Below, in pieces: positions 56,226-64,000 of a DNA stretch of 64,000 nt (its first letter is position 1; each line of letters starts with the position of its first letter). The notes under the pieces are model-generated. The model was given only the letters and a program-made list of their open reading frames with translations, had not been told where the DNA came from and did not search any database. Position numbers and translations under genes: made by a program. Location of the stretch: NCBI GenBank assembly GCA_965200045.1, contig OZ241330.1:62001-126000 (forward strand), in the 5' to 3' direction. This DNA comes from Bin25 sp026709415. Its GTDB lineage: Bacteria; Bacteroidota; Bacteroidia; Flavobacteriales; Flavobacteriaceae.

Positions 56226-56636
56226 ATGTATCCAGAATCATTAGTTGCACCGATGCGTTTAGAACTTGTTCAAGCTGGTTTTAGCGAACTGTTCACTTCA
56301 AAAGAGGTTGATAAAGCACTATCTGAAAAAACCACGACATTGGTCGTTGTCAATTCAGTTTGTGGTTGTGCCGCTGGCAATGCTCGTCCTGGTGTTATTT
56401 CCTCTTTAGCCCATTCTAAAAAACCAAAAAAACTATACACTGTTTTTGCCGGTGTGGATAGAGACGCCACCGATGCTGCTCGATCAAAAATGGCTCCTTT
56501 TCCCCCGAGTTCACCAAGTATTGCTTTATTCAAAGATGGTACACTGGTTCATATGATCGAAAGACATCATATTGAAGGGCGCCCGGCACATTTAATTTCC
56601 AGTAATTTAATTGAAGCCTACGATCAACATTGCTAA
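56226..56636 (+). CDS. BrxA/BrxB family bacilliredoxin
   Basis: A 136 aa protein from ATG 56226 (MYPESLVAPMRLELVQAGF, the family's normal start); the frame opens earlier at 56100 but those residues overlap the opposite gene and are unlike the family. The active site is SVCGCAAGNARPG with a CGC pair. Bacilliredoxins remove bacillithiol from proteins; whether this lineage makes bacillithiol cannot be read here. The stop lies 19 bases from the convergent sensor-kinase gene. Confidence 0.88.
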   Translation: MYPESLVAPMRLELVQAGFSELFTSKEVDKALSEKTTTLVVVNSVCGCAAGNARPGVISSLAHSKKPKKLYTVFAGVDRDATDAARSKMAPFPPSSPSIALFKDGTLVHMIERHHIEGRPAHLISSNLIEAYDQHC

Positions 56637-56654
56637 TGGATCGTTGATTTTATT

Positions 56655-58133
56655 CTAAATCAATGGAAACACAATTCTAAAGGTGGTTCCCACATCAATT
56701 TCTGAGTCATAAGATATGGTTCCCCCGTGGGACAAGATGATATTTCGTACAATTCCCAAACCGAGTCCCGTTCCAGAATTTTTTGAAGTGAATTTAGGCT
56801 CAAAAATGGTATTTCTTAATTCGGGATTAATCCCACAACCATTATCACTGATTTCGACGACTATTTTATCTTCTAACAGTTGAAATTTTATTTCAACATA
56901 CCCTTCTCTTTTGTCCGGAATGGCTTGTTGGGCATTGAGAATTAAATTATTGAGAACTCGAGTCCATTGATTGACATCGAGGGTATAGATGATTTTTTCA
57001 TGAGAAGATTTTATCCGAACATCAAAATTTGTAAAAGAAATCGCCACTAGTTTGGTATGATTGACTAAATCCGATTCGCTCACATTTTTTTTGGGTTCGG
57101 TCGTAAAATAAGAAAAGGATTCGGCCAACTCAGACATCGAATTAATTTGTTCTATTAAAGTCAAAGAAAATTCCGATAATTTCTTTTTGGATTGTTGTTT
57201 ATGGGGGTCGAATTGTTCATTAAAATCTTGGACAATCAACCGCATGGGGGTTAAGGCGTTTTTGACTTCATGGGCTATCTGTCTAGCCATCTCTCTCCAA
57301 GCATAATCTTTTTCTTGTTTAACCAGTTGATTGGCGCTATCAATCAATTGATCAATCATTTTATTATACGCTTCAATAAGACCCAATATTTCAATTGGAG
57401 CATTGATTATTTCTAGCTTTTCGTTTTGACCTTGTAAATCCGTTTGATTTAACTTATTTCTAACCGATTCAATCGATCGAGTGACATATCTAGCTAAAAA
57501 GTAAGCAAAGATGATTGTCCCAATCAATAAGATAATATAGATTTGGTAAAAGGTTTGAAGAAATAAATTCAACTCGTTTTCAGCAATATCAACATCAGAG
57601 AAATAGGGATAGAATAATATAGCATATGGGGTGTTGAATTGATTTGTCAATATCCGAAATGACGAACTGTATCCATGGACTTCTTCGATGTTCGTTTCAA
57701 GAATTCGATTATCTGGCGCTTGTTTTAATTGATCGATTAATTCCGCTTTCAACGAGTAATCATTGGCTAGGACTTCTAGAGGAGCAAAAAAGGAAAATAT
57801 TCTTTGCCCATCCATGGTAAACAGAGAATATTTGACACTATGTATTTGGTTGATTTGGTTGAAATCACTCTCTAAATTTTTCCATTGACCAAGACCAGCA
57901 TCTACTAGATCGTACTTATTGACTATATAATCAATATGCCGAATAATTTGAGATTCTTTTCTATTGAGACGATCAAAATGATACTTTTCTCTTTGAGCTT
58001 CATATTGATAGGCCGTTATCAAGACAACCAAAAATCCCGAAATCACCAAAATCCCAGTCATGGCGAAAAAAAACTGGACTCGAAGAGATTTTCTCAACAA
58101 TAACAAAGGCTCTATTTTATCAAATAGTCTCAT
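56655..58133 (-). CDS. sensor histidine kinase
   Basis: A 492 aa membrane kinase. Two membrane helices (about residues 25-48 and 180-202) flank a periplasmic sensor; a HAMP-like linker follows. The H-box is IAHEVKNALTPMRLIVQDF with His near residue 284, the N-box NNLILNAQQAI, and the G-boxes DNGCGINPELR and GTGLGLGIVRNI. The H-box type and the domain order resemble NtrY-like kinases. No response-regulator gene is adjacent. It converges with the bacilliredoxin gene. Confidence 0.9.
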   Translation of the reverse strand: MRLFDKIEPLLLLRKSLRVQFFFAMTGILVISGFLVVLITAYQYEAQREKYHFDRLNRKESQIIRHIDYIVNKYDLVDAGLGQWKNLESDFNQINQIHSVKYSLFTMDGQRIFSFFAPLEVLANDYSLKAELIDQLKQAPDNRILETNIEEVHGYSSSFRILTNQFNTPYAILFYPYFSDVDIAENELNLFLQTFYQIYIILLIGTIIFAYFLARYVTRSIESVRNKLNQTDLQGQNEKLEIINAPIEILGLIEAYNKMIDQLIDSANQLVKQEKDYAWREMARQIAHEVKNALTPMRLIVQDFNEQFDPHKQQSKKKLSEFSLTLIEQINSMSELAESFSYFTTEPKKNVSESDLVNHTKLVAISFTNFDVRIKSSHEKIIYTLDVNQWTRVLNNLILNAQQAIPDKREGYVEIKFQLLEDKIVVEISDNGCGINPELRNTIFEPKFTSKNSGTGLGLGIVRNIILSHGGTISYDSEIDVGTTFRIVFPLI

Positions 58134-58600
58134 CAGTTACCCATGGAATTGAATAGCCTTATTGCGATTATTAAAAGAACAAACATTAGATTTTTCACGC
58201 CTTGATTAACTAGAGTTGACGCATCGGTTAATACCCGTTTTTTTAAAGGTCGTATTTGTGAATGGCTATCTGATGTTTTCAATTCAGCAAAGGTATCAAT
58301 TGAAATGGCTAATGATAATACCTCTAAGTGGAATTGGTTTTTGCTGTTCGTAAAATAAGGGCATTATATCCAAGGACTCAACCATAGGGGTTCATTTTCT
58401 GTTGAAGTTAATACCTAAAAATCAAGCGTTAATGTATAAAAAATAAATTGTGCTGGAGATTTTAGCGCGTTAGCGTTTCAAAAAAGTTCTTAAAACTGAT
58501 AAATTCGAATGCTACTATCTTTGCGAATCCCTTAGTAGGAAATAAACCTTTTTAGTAGGAACCGTTTAATCGCTAGAAAAATACCTATACTTTTATACTG
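58134..58600. other. intergenic stretch with one promoter candidate
   Basis: About 470 bases without a plausible gene on either strand. A TATCTTTG box lies at 58517-58524. I see no tRNA, hairpin terminator or repeat array, and no clear coding debris. Confidence 0.4.
58517..58524 (+). promoter_or_regulatory. -7 box TATCTTTG before the outer-membrane protein gene
   Basis: Matches TAnnTTTG, 77 bases upstream of ATG 58601. A TTG at the usual spacing is not present. Confidence 0.4.
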
Positions 58601-59500
58601 ATGAATTATAAAACGCTTTGCCTCTCCTTAGTAATGAGTTGCTTTTTGATTTCCATCCCCGGTAATAGCCAATGGGTAAAAGAAAAAGGGAAGTCCTACA
58701 TTAAACTCAATACATGGCATCTATTGGCCGATAAGCATTTTACGGATTCAGGAAAGTCGGATCCCAATGCTACTAGGGGATTATCGATACACAGTATTTA
58801 TTTTCAATATGGTTTGGCTAATAGAATTAGTATCGTTGGATATATTCCCTTTTCAGTGACCGCCTATCAGTTTGCTCAAGTTTCAGAAACAACAGGAGAT
58901 ATCTTATTGCCAAGAGGAAGTTTATCAAGTTTTGGAGATGCTGAATTGGGTTTAGAATTCGGATTATTCAATACCCGAAGTTGGGTGTTTTCATCGACCC
59001 TAAAGGCCTCGTTACCCACCGGTAATTCCGAAGGAATCACAGAACAAGATACCGATAATGACGAATTACTAGATATTGGTGCTAGCTTTCAAACTGGCGA
59101 TGGAGAGTTTAACTTACAACCCGGATTCAATATGGGCACCGGGTATTCTGTTGGGAAAACACCAAGTTATTTTAAATCCAATTTAGGGTATAACTTTAGA
59201 ACCAAAGGGTTTTCAGACGAATTACATATCGCTTTGGAAAACGGCTTTCAATTTTTAGACAATCGATTGCTTGTTTTAGGGGCCCTTCATCTGACTAAAT
59301 CCATGAAAAACGGCGATCAACAATCTTTAGATGATGTGTCATTTTTTGTTGATAAACTTGAAAGTTTGGTTGCTCGGGTCGAAACCTCGTTTGAATTATT
59401 TGACCATTTTGGGATTAGTTTTGGATTGGCCCATCCTGTTTGGGGGCGTCTAGGATTTGAAGCAACCAGTATTTCTGGAGGGGTTTATCTTGATTATTGA
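58601..59500 (+). CDS. outer-membrane beta-barrel protein
   Basis: A 299 aa exported protein with signal MNYKTLCLSLVMSCFLISIP to GNSQ. Alternating hydrophobic and polar residues with many Gly, Phe and Tyr (IYFQYGLANRISIVGYIPFS, AELGLEFGLFNTRSWVFSST) and the C-terminal SGGVYLDY fit a barrel of about 12 strands. It loosely resembles MetA-pathway or transporter-type outer-membrane proteins, but I cannot name the family. Stands alone and converges with the hydroxyproline operon. Confidence 0.72.
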   Translation: MNYKTLCLSLVMSCFLISIPGNSQWVKEKGKSYIKLNTWHLLADKHFTDSGKSDPNATRGLSIHSIYFQYGLANRISIVGYIPFSVTAYQFAQVSETTGDILLPRGSLSSFGDAELGLEFGLFNTRSWVFSSTLKASLPTGNSEGITEQDTDNDELLDIGASFQTGDGEFNLQPGFNMGTGYSVGKTPSYFKSNLGYNFRTKGFSDELHIALENGFQFLDNRLLVLGALHLTKSMKNGDQQSLDDVSFFVDKLESLVARVETSFELFDHFGISFGLAHPVWGRLGFEATSISGGVYLDY

Positions 59501-59535
59501 CTTTCCTTGAAGATTCAAATTTTCACTCAATCATT

Positions 59536-60777
59536 CTAAATTTTTCTATTGGGATCACACCGGCTGACGTCAATACTGGTTTTTTTATTTGAAACCATTT
59601 CCGAAACTACTTTTCCCGTAACAGGACCTAGACTCCAACCAACCATAGCATGACCAGTGGCTACAATAAGATTGGAACATCCATCCATTCTACCGACATA
59701 TGGCATACCGTCCGGGGTTAGGGGCCGAAATCCCATTTGAATATTCTGGCACTTTTTAACACTGAAATCAATCGTGGGATAATAACTTTGTGCTGCTCGG
59801 CGAATGGACTCGACTCTATTTTTTTTTAATTGCATATTAAAACCTGAAATTTCCATGGTTCCCCCGATTCTCGTTTTGCCCAACATCGGGGTTATGGCCA
59901 CTTTAGATTCCGTCAAAATAGCTGGCATCTCAATATCGGTATTGTCCATTTGAAAGCTATACCCTTTTCCCGGTTGAAGAGATAAATCACGAGCGATTGT
60001 TTTTAATAATTTACCGGTCCAAGATCCATTGGCTAAAACGATTTGGTCTGCTTGATAAGTATTGTTTTTTGATTGAAATGACACAATATTGGATTGAGAT
60101 TTTTTCAATTTGATGATTTCAGTGCCAAATTCAAACTGAACTCCTTTTTTTATGAGATATTGATATATATGATTCATAAAAACATCTGGTGTGCAATGAG
60201 CATCATCTTTATACCAGTAGGCGCCCTGAATATTCATGGGGGCTTTTTGCATTTGATCTACTTCTTGTTTTGATAAATGAACCACCTCCAAGCCCAATTC
60301 TCGAGCTCTTTTAGCTAATTTTTTTTCCGATTGCTCCACTTTGGATGTTCGATAGGTTTGTAGTAATCCCGTCTCGGTAAAGCCAAAATCAAAATTTAGT
60401 TTTTTATTTAATTCACCATAGAGTTCTTTACTCAAAAAACTCATATTGAGCAAAGTATTTTCAGAGTTTTTTACATTTTTTTTGTTGGCATTCAATACAA
60501 ACCGTATCCCCCATTTAAGGAATTGATAATCTAAATTTGGTTTAATAAAGAGGGGCCCTGAAGGATCTAATAAATATCTGAATGCCGATCTTAAAACGTC
60601 AGGGTTTACCAAAGTGGTAAAATGACTAGGCGTCATATACCCTGAATTTACATAAGAAGTGCCACGGCCAGTTTTTGCTTGATCATAGACCACCACTTGG
60701 TGTCCCTCTTCCAAAAGATAATAAGCGCAACTCAAACCCATAATACCAGCCCCGACAATGGCCACTTGCTTTTTCAT
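59536..60777 (-). CDS. FAD-dependent D-amino-acid / D-hydroxyproline dehydrogenase
   Basis: A 413 aa DadA-type enzyme. The FAD site is VAIVGAGIMGLSCAYYLLEE at the N-terminus; ANGSWTGKLLK and GFRPLTPDGMPYVGR, then the late ATGHAMVGWSLGPVTGK, are family segments. In its operon it is expected to oxidise cis-4-hydroxy-D-proline, made by the epimerase, to pyrroline-4-hydroxy-2-carboxylate. Distance of 15 bases to the epimerase gene supports this. A general D-amino-acid dehydrogenase remains possible. Confidence 0.85.
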   Translation of the reverse strand: MKKQVAIVGAGIMGLSCAYYLLEEGHQVVVYDQAKTGRGTSYVNSGYMTPSHFTTLVNPDVLRSAFRYLLDPSGPLFIKPNLDYQFLKWGIRFVLNANKKNVKNSENTLLNMSFLSKELYGELNKKLNFDFGFTETGLLQTYRTSKVEQSEKKLAKRARELGLEVVHLSKQEVDQMQKAPMNIQGAYWYKDDAHCTPDVFMNHIYQYLIKKGVQFEFGTEIIKLKKSQSNIVSFQSKNNTYQADQIVLANGSWTGKLLKTIARDLSLQPGKGYSFQMDNTDIEMPAILTESKVAITPMLGKTRIGGTMEISGFNMQLKKNRVESIRRAAQSYYPTIDFSVKKCQNIQMGFRPLTPDGMPYVGRMDGCSNLIVATGHAMVGWSLGPVTGKVVSEMVSNKKTSIDVSRCDPNRKI

Positions 60778-60792
60778 GACTATTTACATGAG

Positions 60793-61821
60793 TTAAATAA
60801 CTTGAAAACCACGGGCATATTCATCCTTAGGGTCTAGCATGATTTGATTATACCCTGTGATTTTTGCGTGCGCTTGAATTGATGGGATGATGCCTTTATA
60901 CGGACCAATTTGAGCCATCGATTCGACTCTTCCGATAAACGTTGAGCCAATGACACTTTCGTGTACAAAGGTCTCATTTACTTTTAATTTGTTTCTGGTG
61001 ACCCATTGAGCCATTCGGGCTGAAGTTCCTGTACCACAGGGAGAACGGTCGATAGCTTTTTGACCATATAACACGGCATTTCGAGCAGAAGAAGCGCTCT
61101 TTTTAGGTTTTCCAGTCCACAATACATGGGAGCAAGTTTTGATTTTTGGATCCAACGGATGTTCAATGTGCCATTTTTTATTGATGGCGTTTCTAATTTC
61201 TCGTCCCATTTCAATCAACTGCAACACAGAGTAATCTTCTAAATCTCGATAGTTGGTTTGGCTATCGATAATGGCATAAAAATTACCACCATAGGCAATA
61301 TCAACCGATATTTTTCCAAGAACAAAAGATTGAACTTCCATGTCTTTTTGGTATAAAAAAGAAGGCACATTGAGGAGTTTTACCCATTGTACTTGGTTAT
61401 TTTCAATGCTATAGGTTACCGTTATCAATCCAGATGGCGTTTCAACGTTCAATACCCCTGGATTTTGGGGTTTAACCAATTTTTTTTCGAGCAACATGGT
61501 AACTATTCCAATCAATCCGTGGCCACACATTGGCAAACAGCCACTGGTTTCAATAAACAAGACGGCGACATCATTTTTAGGATCCAAAGGTGGGTAATAA
61601 AATCCCCCACTCATCAGATCATGGCCTCTGGGTTCAAAGACCAGGGCTTTTCTTATCCAATCAAATCGATTGATAAAATCGATTCTTTTTTCTGCCATTG
61701 TAGCCCCCTTGAGCTTTGGTTTGGGGCTTTTGACAAGTCGAACAGGGTTCCCCGCAGTATAGCCATCAATACAATCAAAAACATGAGTTTTATTGGGGTT
61801 CACAATCAATGAATGCCCCAA
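60793..61821 (-). CDS. 4-hydroxyproline 2-epimerase
   Basis: A 342 aa member of the proline racemase family. Both catalytic cysteines are present: LPMCGHG (Cys99) and RSPCGTGTSAR (Cys262). That distinguishes it from the dehydratase relatives, in which one Cys is Thr. It interconverts trans-4-hydroxy-L-proline and cis-4-hydroxy-D-proline. Its start overlaps the aldehyde dehydrogenase gene by 16 bases. An additional ATG inside the first ten residues is not present, so the start is taken as given. Confidence 0.9.
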   Translation of the reverse strand: MGHSLIVNPNKTHVFDCIDGYTAGNPVRLVKSPKPKLKGATMAEKRIDFINRFDWIRKALVFEPRGHDLMSGGFYYPPLDPKNDVAVLFIETSGCLPMCGHGLIGIVTMLLEKKLVKPQNPGVLNVETPSGLITVTYSIENNQVQWVKLLNVPSFLYQKDMEVQSFVLGKISVDIAYGGNFYAIIDSQTNYRDLEDYSVLQLIEMGREIRNAINKKWHIEHPLDPKIKTCSHVLWTGKPKKSASSARNAVLYGQKAIDRSPCGTGTSARMAQWVTRNKLKVNETFVHESVIGSTFIGRVESMAQIGPYKGIIPSIQAHAKITGYNQIMLDPKDEYARGFQVI

Positions 61822-63329
61822 TTACCATTGATCTGTCGAGGGAGATTTAAAGGATTGTCACTCTTTAAGGCATCGGGTAATAATGCTTCTGGGCAGTCTT
61901 GAAAAGTAATGGGTCTGAGCCATCGATAAATCGCATCGGTGCCTACCGAAGTATAACGGGCATCTGTTGTTGCAGGAAAAGGGCCTCCGTGGGTCATCGT
62001 TGATTGTACAGCAACGCCTGTAGGAACACCACTATAGAGGATTCGTCCTGCCAAATGCCTGATAGCATCAGATACTTTAGCGATTGCTTTGTGTTCGGAT
62101 TGGTCACCCAAAATGGTTACCGTTAACTGTCCAGATAATGATGGAATAATCTTCAAAAAGTCTGAAACACCATCAAACAAAACTAACAGCGTATAGGGTC
62201 CAAATATCTCATGAGTTAAGGCAGGATGTTTTATCAAATCACTGATTTTTATCACTCCACATGCCCCATGATTAGATTTTGATTGGAATAACTTTAGATG
62301 AGGCGAATACTGTGAAAGTTGATCAATTTTTTCAGCATAACTTTTGAGAATGTTTTGGTGGACCATCTGACCTGTTTGCGATTGGATGACTTTTGAAATC
62401 AATTCATTGACAAAAGGGTGATTATCATCATTTGTTTCAACGAAAATAAGTCCCGGATTGGTGCAAAATTGACCCGAACCCAGGAGTACCGAATCGGCTA
62501 GTTGTTGTGCTAATTCTTGATTGGCATGGAGCTTTTCCTTTAAAATGATGACAGGATTAACACTTCCCATTTCGGCAAATACCGGTATTGGAATGGTTCT
62601 TTTTTGGGCCATATCATAGAGGGCTTTTCCTCCTGAGTAGCTTCCTGTGAAACCGACCCCTCTGAGTTTGGGATGCTTGACTAAAACCTCTCCTACAGCA
62701 TGACTTGACCCATGTAGATGAGAAATCGTTCCCGAAGGTAATTTGGACTCTTTAACCGCCTTTATCATACAGGATGCCACTAATTCAGAAGTCGCTGCAT
62801 GATAAGGGTGCCCTTTGATAATCACAGGACAACCGGCGGCTAATGCCGAAATGGTATCCCCTCCCGCTGCAGAAAAAGCCAATGGAAAGTTACTAGCGCC
62901 AAAGATCCCAATGGGGCCCATGGGAACCAACATTTTTCTCAGATCAGGTGTGATGTCAGTCGAATGGTCAATTTTGGCTTGGAGGTATTGGCCTTTTTCA
63001 AGGAGCTGGATAAACGCTTTTATTTGTCCTATGGTTCGCGCAAATTCTCCTTGGGCCCTCCCTAGTGGAAAATGAGATTCTGATTGATAGGTCTCCATAA
63101 TCAATGGTTGATGGTGTTCTAGTTCAGAGACAATCTGCACTAGTAATTGAACGATCGTTTTAGGAGACGATTTTTTCAATACTTCGAAGGCCCATTCGGC
63201 TTGGCTTAGAGCAACATCAACATGATTCGATTCGGCTTCGAAAAAGGAAGTGTTTTGGTATTGATAAAACGATGTTGATGTGCCAGGAGCAACATACTCA
63301 CCATCAATTTGACTTAATCCTTTTATCAT
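61806..63329 (-). CDS. 2-oxoglutarate semialdehyde dehydrogenase (NADP+)
   Basis: A 507 aa aldehyde dehydrogenase of the type acting on 2,5-dioxopentanoate. Motifs: GPIGIFGASNFPLAFSAAGGD, catalytic Glu in PVFAEMGSVNPVIIL, catalytic Cys in SGQFCTNPGLIFVE. It completes hydroxyproline breakdown by oxidising 2-oxoglutarate semialdehyde to 2-oxoglutarate. ATG overlaps the DHDPS-family stop by one base (TAATG) and its 3' end overlaps the epimerase gene, so all four genes are one operon. Confidence 0.9.
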   Translation of the reverse strand: MIKGLSQIDGEYVAPGTSTSFYQYQNTSFFEAESNHVDVALSQAEWAFEVLKKSSPKTIVQLLVQIVSELEHHQPLIMETYQSESHFPLGRAQGEFARTIGQIKAFIQLLEKGQYLQAKIDHSTDITPDLRKMLVPMGPIGIFGASNFPLAFSAAGGDTISALAAGCPVIIKGHPYHAATSELVASCMIKAVKESKLPSGTISHLHGSSHAVGEVLVKHPKLRGVGFTGSYSGGKALYDMAQKRTIPIPVFAEMGSVNPVIILKEKLHANQELAQQLADSVLLGSGQFCTNPGLIFVETNDDNHPFVNELISKVIQSQTGQMVHQNILKSYAEKIDQLSQYSPHLKLFQSKSNHGACGVIKISDLIKHPALTHEIFGPYTLLVLFDGVSDFLKIIPSLSGQLTVTILGDQSEHKAIAKVSDAIRHLAGRILYSGVPTGVAVQSTMTHGGPFPATTDARYTSVGTDAIYRWLRPITFQDCPEALLPDALKSDNPLNLPRQINGNWGIH

Positions 63330-64000
63330 TATATAGAAATATTTGGACGTTTTTTCATAGCTTTTTTCAATATCTTATCAATTTCAAATTTTTGATCATC
63401 TGACAATGGTAATCTAGGTTTTCGAACAAAACCGGTTCCCATTTGGGTGGTTAATTCGCAATGCTTGATGTTTTGAACCAATTGCGGGGATAAATCCAAT
63501 TCTAAAAGAGGTAGAAACCAGCTGAGCAGTTGTTGTGCTTTTTGAATTTCATTCTTTTTGGCTAATTCATACAAGGCCACCGTTTCTGTAGGAAATGCAT
63601 TACATAGTCCTGCCACCCACCCTTGAGCCCCTAGTACCATACTCTCAAGAGCAATCGTATCCACACCGCACAAAATGTGTATGCGATCACCAAATCGAGC
63701 ATTTATTCTTTGCACATTCGTGACATCTCTTGATGATTCTTTGATGGCTTGTATATTGGGAACTTCAATCAAACTTTCAAGCATGTCAAGGCTGATGTTT
63801 ATTTTGTAATCCACTGGATTATTATAGAGCATGATAGGTAATGGAGTGGACTGTGCAACATCTTTGAGAAATTCAACGGTTTCATGCTCTGTGGCCTTAT
63901 ACCGCATCGGAGGTAATAGCATCAAACCATCCGCTCCACCATACTGAGCCAGTTCTGCAGCTCGAATGGCGTTTAAAGTCGAAGATTCAGCAATATTGAC
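63329..64000 (-). CDS. dihydrodipicolinate synthase family protein, probable hydroxyproline-pathway deaminase (5' end outside window)
   Basis: The frame is open to the window edge, starting within the protein (VNIAESSTLNAIRAAELAQY), so the N-terminus is missing; an internal TTG/ATG near 63925 is not the real start. Visible are PIMLYNNPVDYK (Tyr-containing motif) and NIQAIKESSRDV with the Schiff-base Lys. In this operon context it is most likely 1-pyrroline-4-hydroxy-2-carboxylate deaminase. It lies upstream of the aldehyde dehydrogenase. Confidence 0.82.
   Translation of the reverse strand, partial: VNIAESSTLNAIRAAELAQYGGADGLMLLPPMRYKATEHETVEFLKDVAQSTPLPIMLYNNPVDYKINISLDMLESLIEVPNIQAIKESSRDVTNVQRINARFGDRIHILCGVDTIALESMVLGAQGWVAGLCNAFPTETVALYELAKKNEIQKAQQLLSWFLPLLELDLSPQLVQNIKHCELTTQMGTGFVRKPRLPLSDDQKFEIDKILKKAMKKRPNISI

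Noticed and set aside
58134..58600. tRNA or other RNA gene in the larger intergenic regions
   Set aside because: No T-loop-like GGTTCGAxTCC sequence or cloverleaf pairing was found by eye here or in the other spacers.
61387..61812. 141-codon plus-strand ORF opposite the epimerase gene
   Set aside because: Complete overlap with a well-supported gene and no family features.

Overview
The window is AT-rich DNA from a member of the Bacteroidota. The evidence is gldK plus gldL-gldM-gldN (gliding motility / type IX secretion), an alternative complex III operon (actABCDEF) running into ctaC-ctaD, a DUF5916 outer-membrane protein, the NagB-LmbE fusion, and several Bacteroidota-type -7 boxes (TAnnTTTG), one of them with a perfectly spaced TTG-N19 partner. 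The DUF1501 / DUF1549-DUF1553 cytochrome genes at the left edge fit Saprospiria-like lineages, but I cannot fix the genus.

Layout. 1-5.5 kb (minus): three genes of a planctomycete-type cytochrome/DUF1501 cluster. 5.8-7.0 kb (plus): a secreted class-C beta-lactamase-fold serine hydrolase. 7.1-9.0 kb: a graveyard of toxin-antitoxin remnants (MNT nucleotidyltransferase and HepT/HEPN pieces on both strands) with two related 53-55 aa ORFs. 9.0-10.1 kb (minus): a Fic protein overlapping a small ORF. 10.4-20.4 kb (minus): nagB-lmbE fusion, an FAD oxidoreductase, gldN, gldM, gldL, then about 2.3 kb of two decayed insertion sequences (IS5-like and IS630-like), then gldK. 20.4-25.6 kb: topA (minus), an Smr-domain protein and a DUF5916 barrel (plus). 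25.7-37.1 kb (minus): the respiratory operon actA-F, ctaC, ctaD and a small ORF. 37.8 kb: SPOR protein (plus). 38.2-42.7 kb (minus): rimP-nusA-infB. 42.9-45.4 kb (plus): a VWA / AAA+ pair. 45.6-47.0 kb (plus): a HEPN-type gene split by one in-frame stop. 47.0-51.3 kb (minus): a phosphoesterase / outer-membrane barrel fusion and a Pycsar-effector-like membrane protein. 51.6-54.7 kb (plus): DUF2061-cysH-cysD-cysN sulfate assimilation. 54.7-58.1 kb: HupE/UreJ-like protein, TerB/DnaJ protein, bacilliredoxin, sensor kinase. 58.6 kb: outer-membrane protein. 59.5-64.0 kb (minus): a 4-hydroxyproline catabolic operon running off the right edge.

How genes work together. actA-F would oxidise menaquinol and pass electrons to the caa3/aa3-type oxidase begun by ctaC-ctaD. 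gldK-N build the core of the gliding/T9SS machine. cysD/N make APS, which the [4Fe-4S] CysH reduces directly, so no APS kinase is needed. The right-edge operon converts 4-hydroxy-L-proline to 2-oxoglutarate by epimerase, D-amino-acid dehydrogenase, deaminase and aldehyde dehydrogenase.

Most notable: a defence-like HEPN gene interrupted by a single TAA between two clearly coding halves; the decayed HEPN/MNT island, in which the HepT-like frame is open, its Tyr target is missing and its antitoxin is broken; a twice-occurring small protein of unknown function in that island; and splitting of gldK from gldL by two dead insertion sequences. I did not find a convincing complete new system. The best leads are the small paralogous ORFs, the orphan Pycsar-like effector and the phosphoesterase-kinase-like-barrel fusion.
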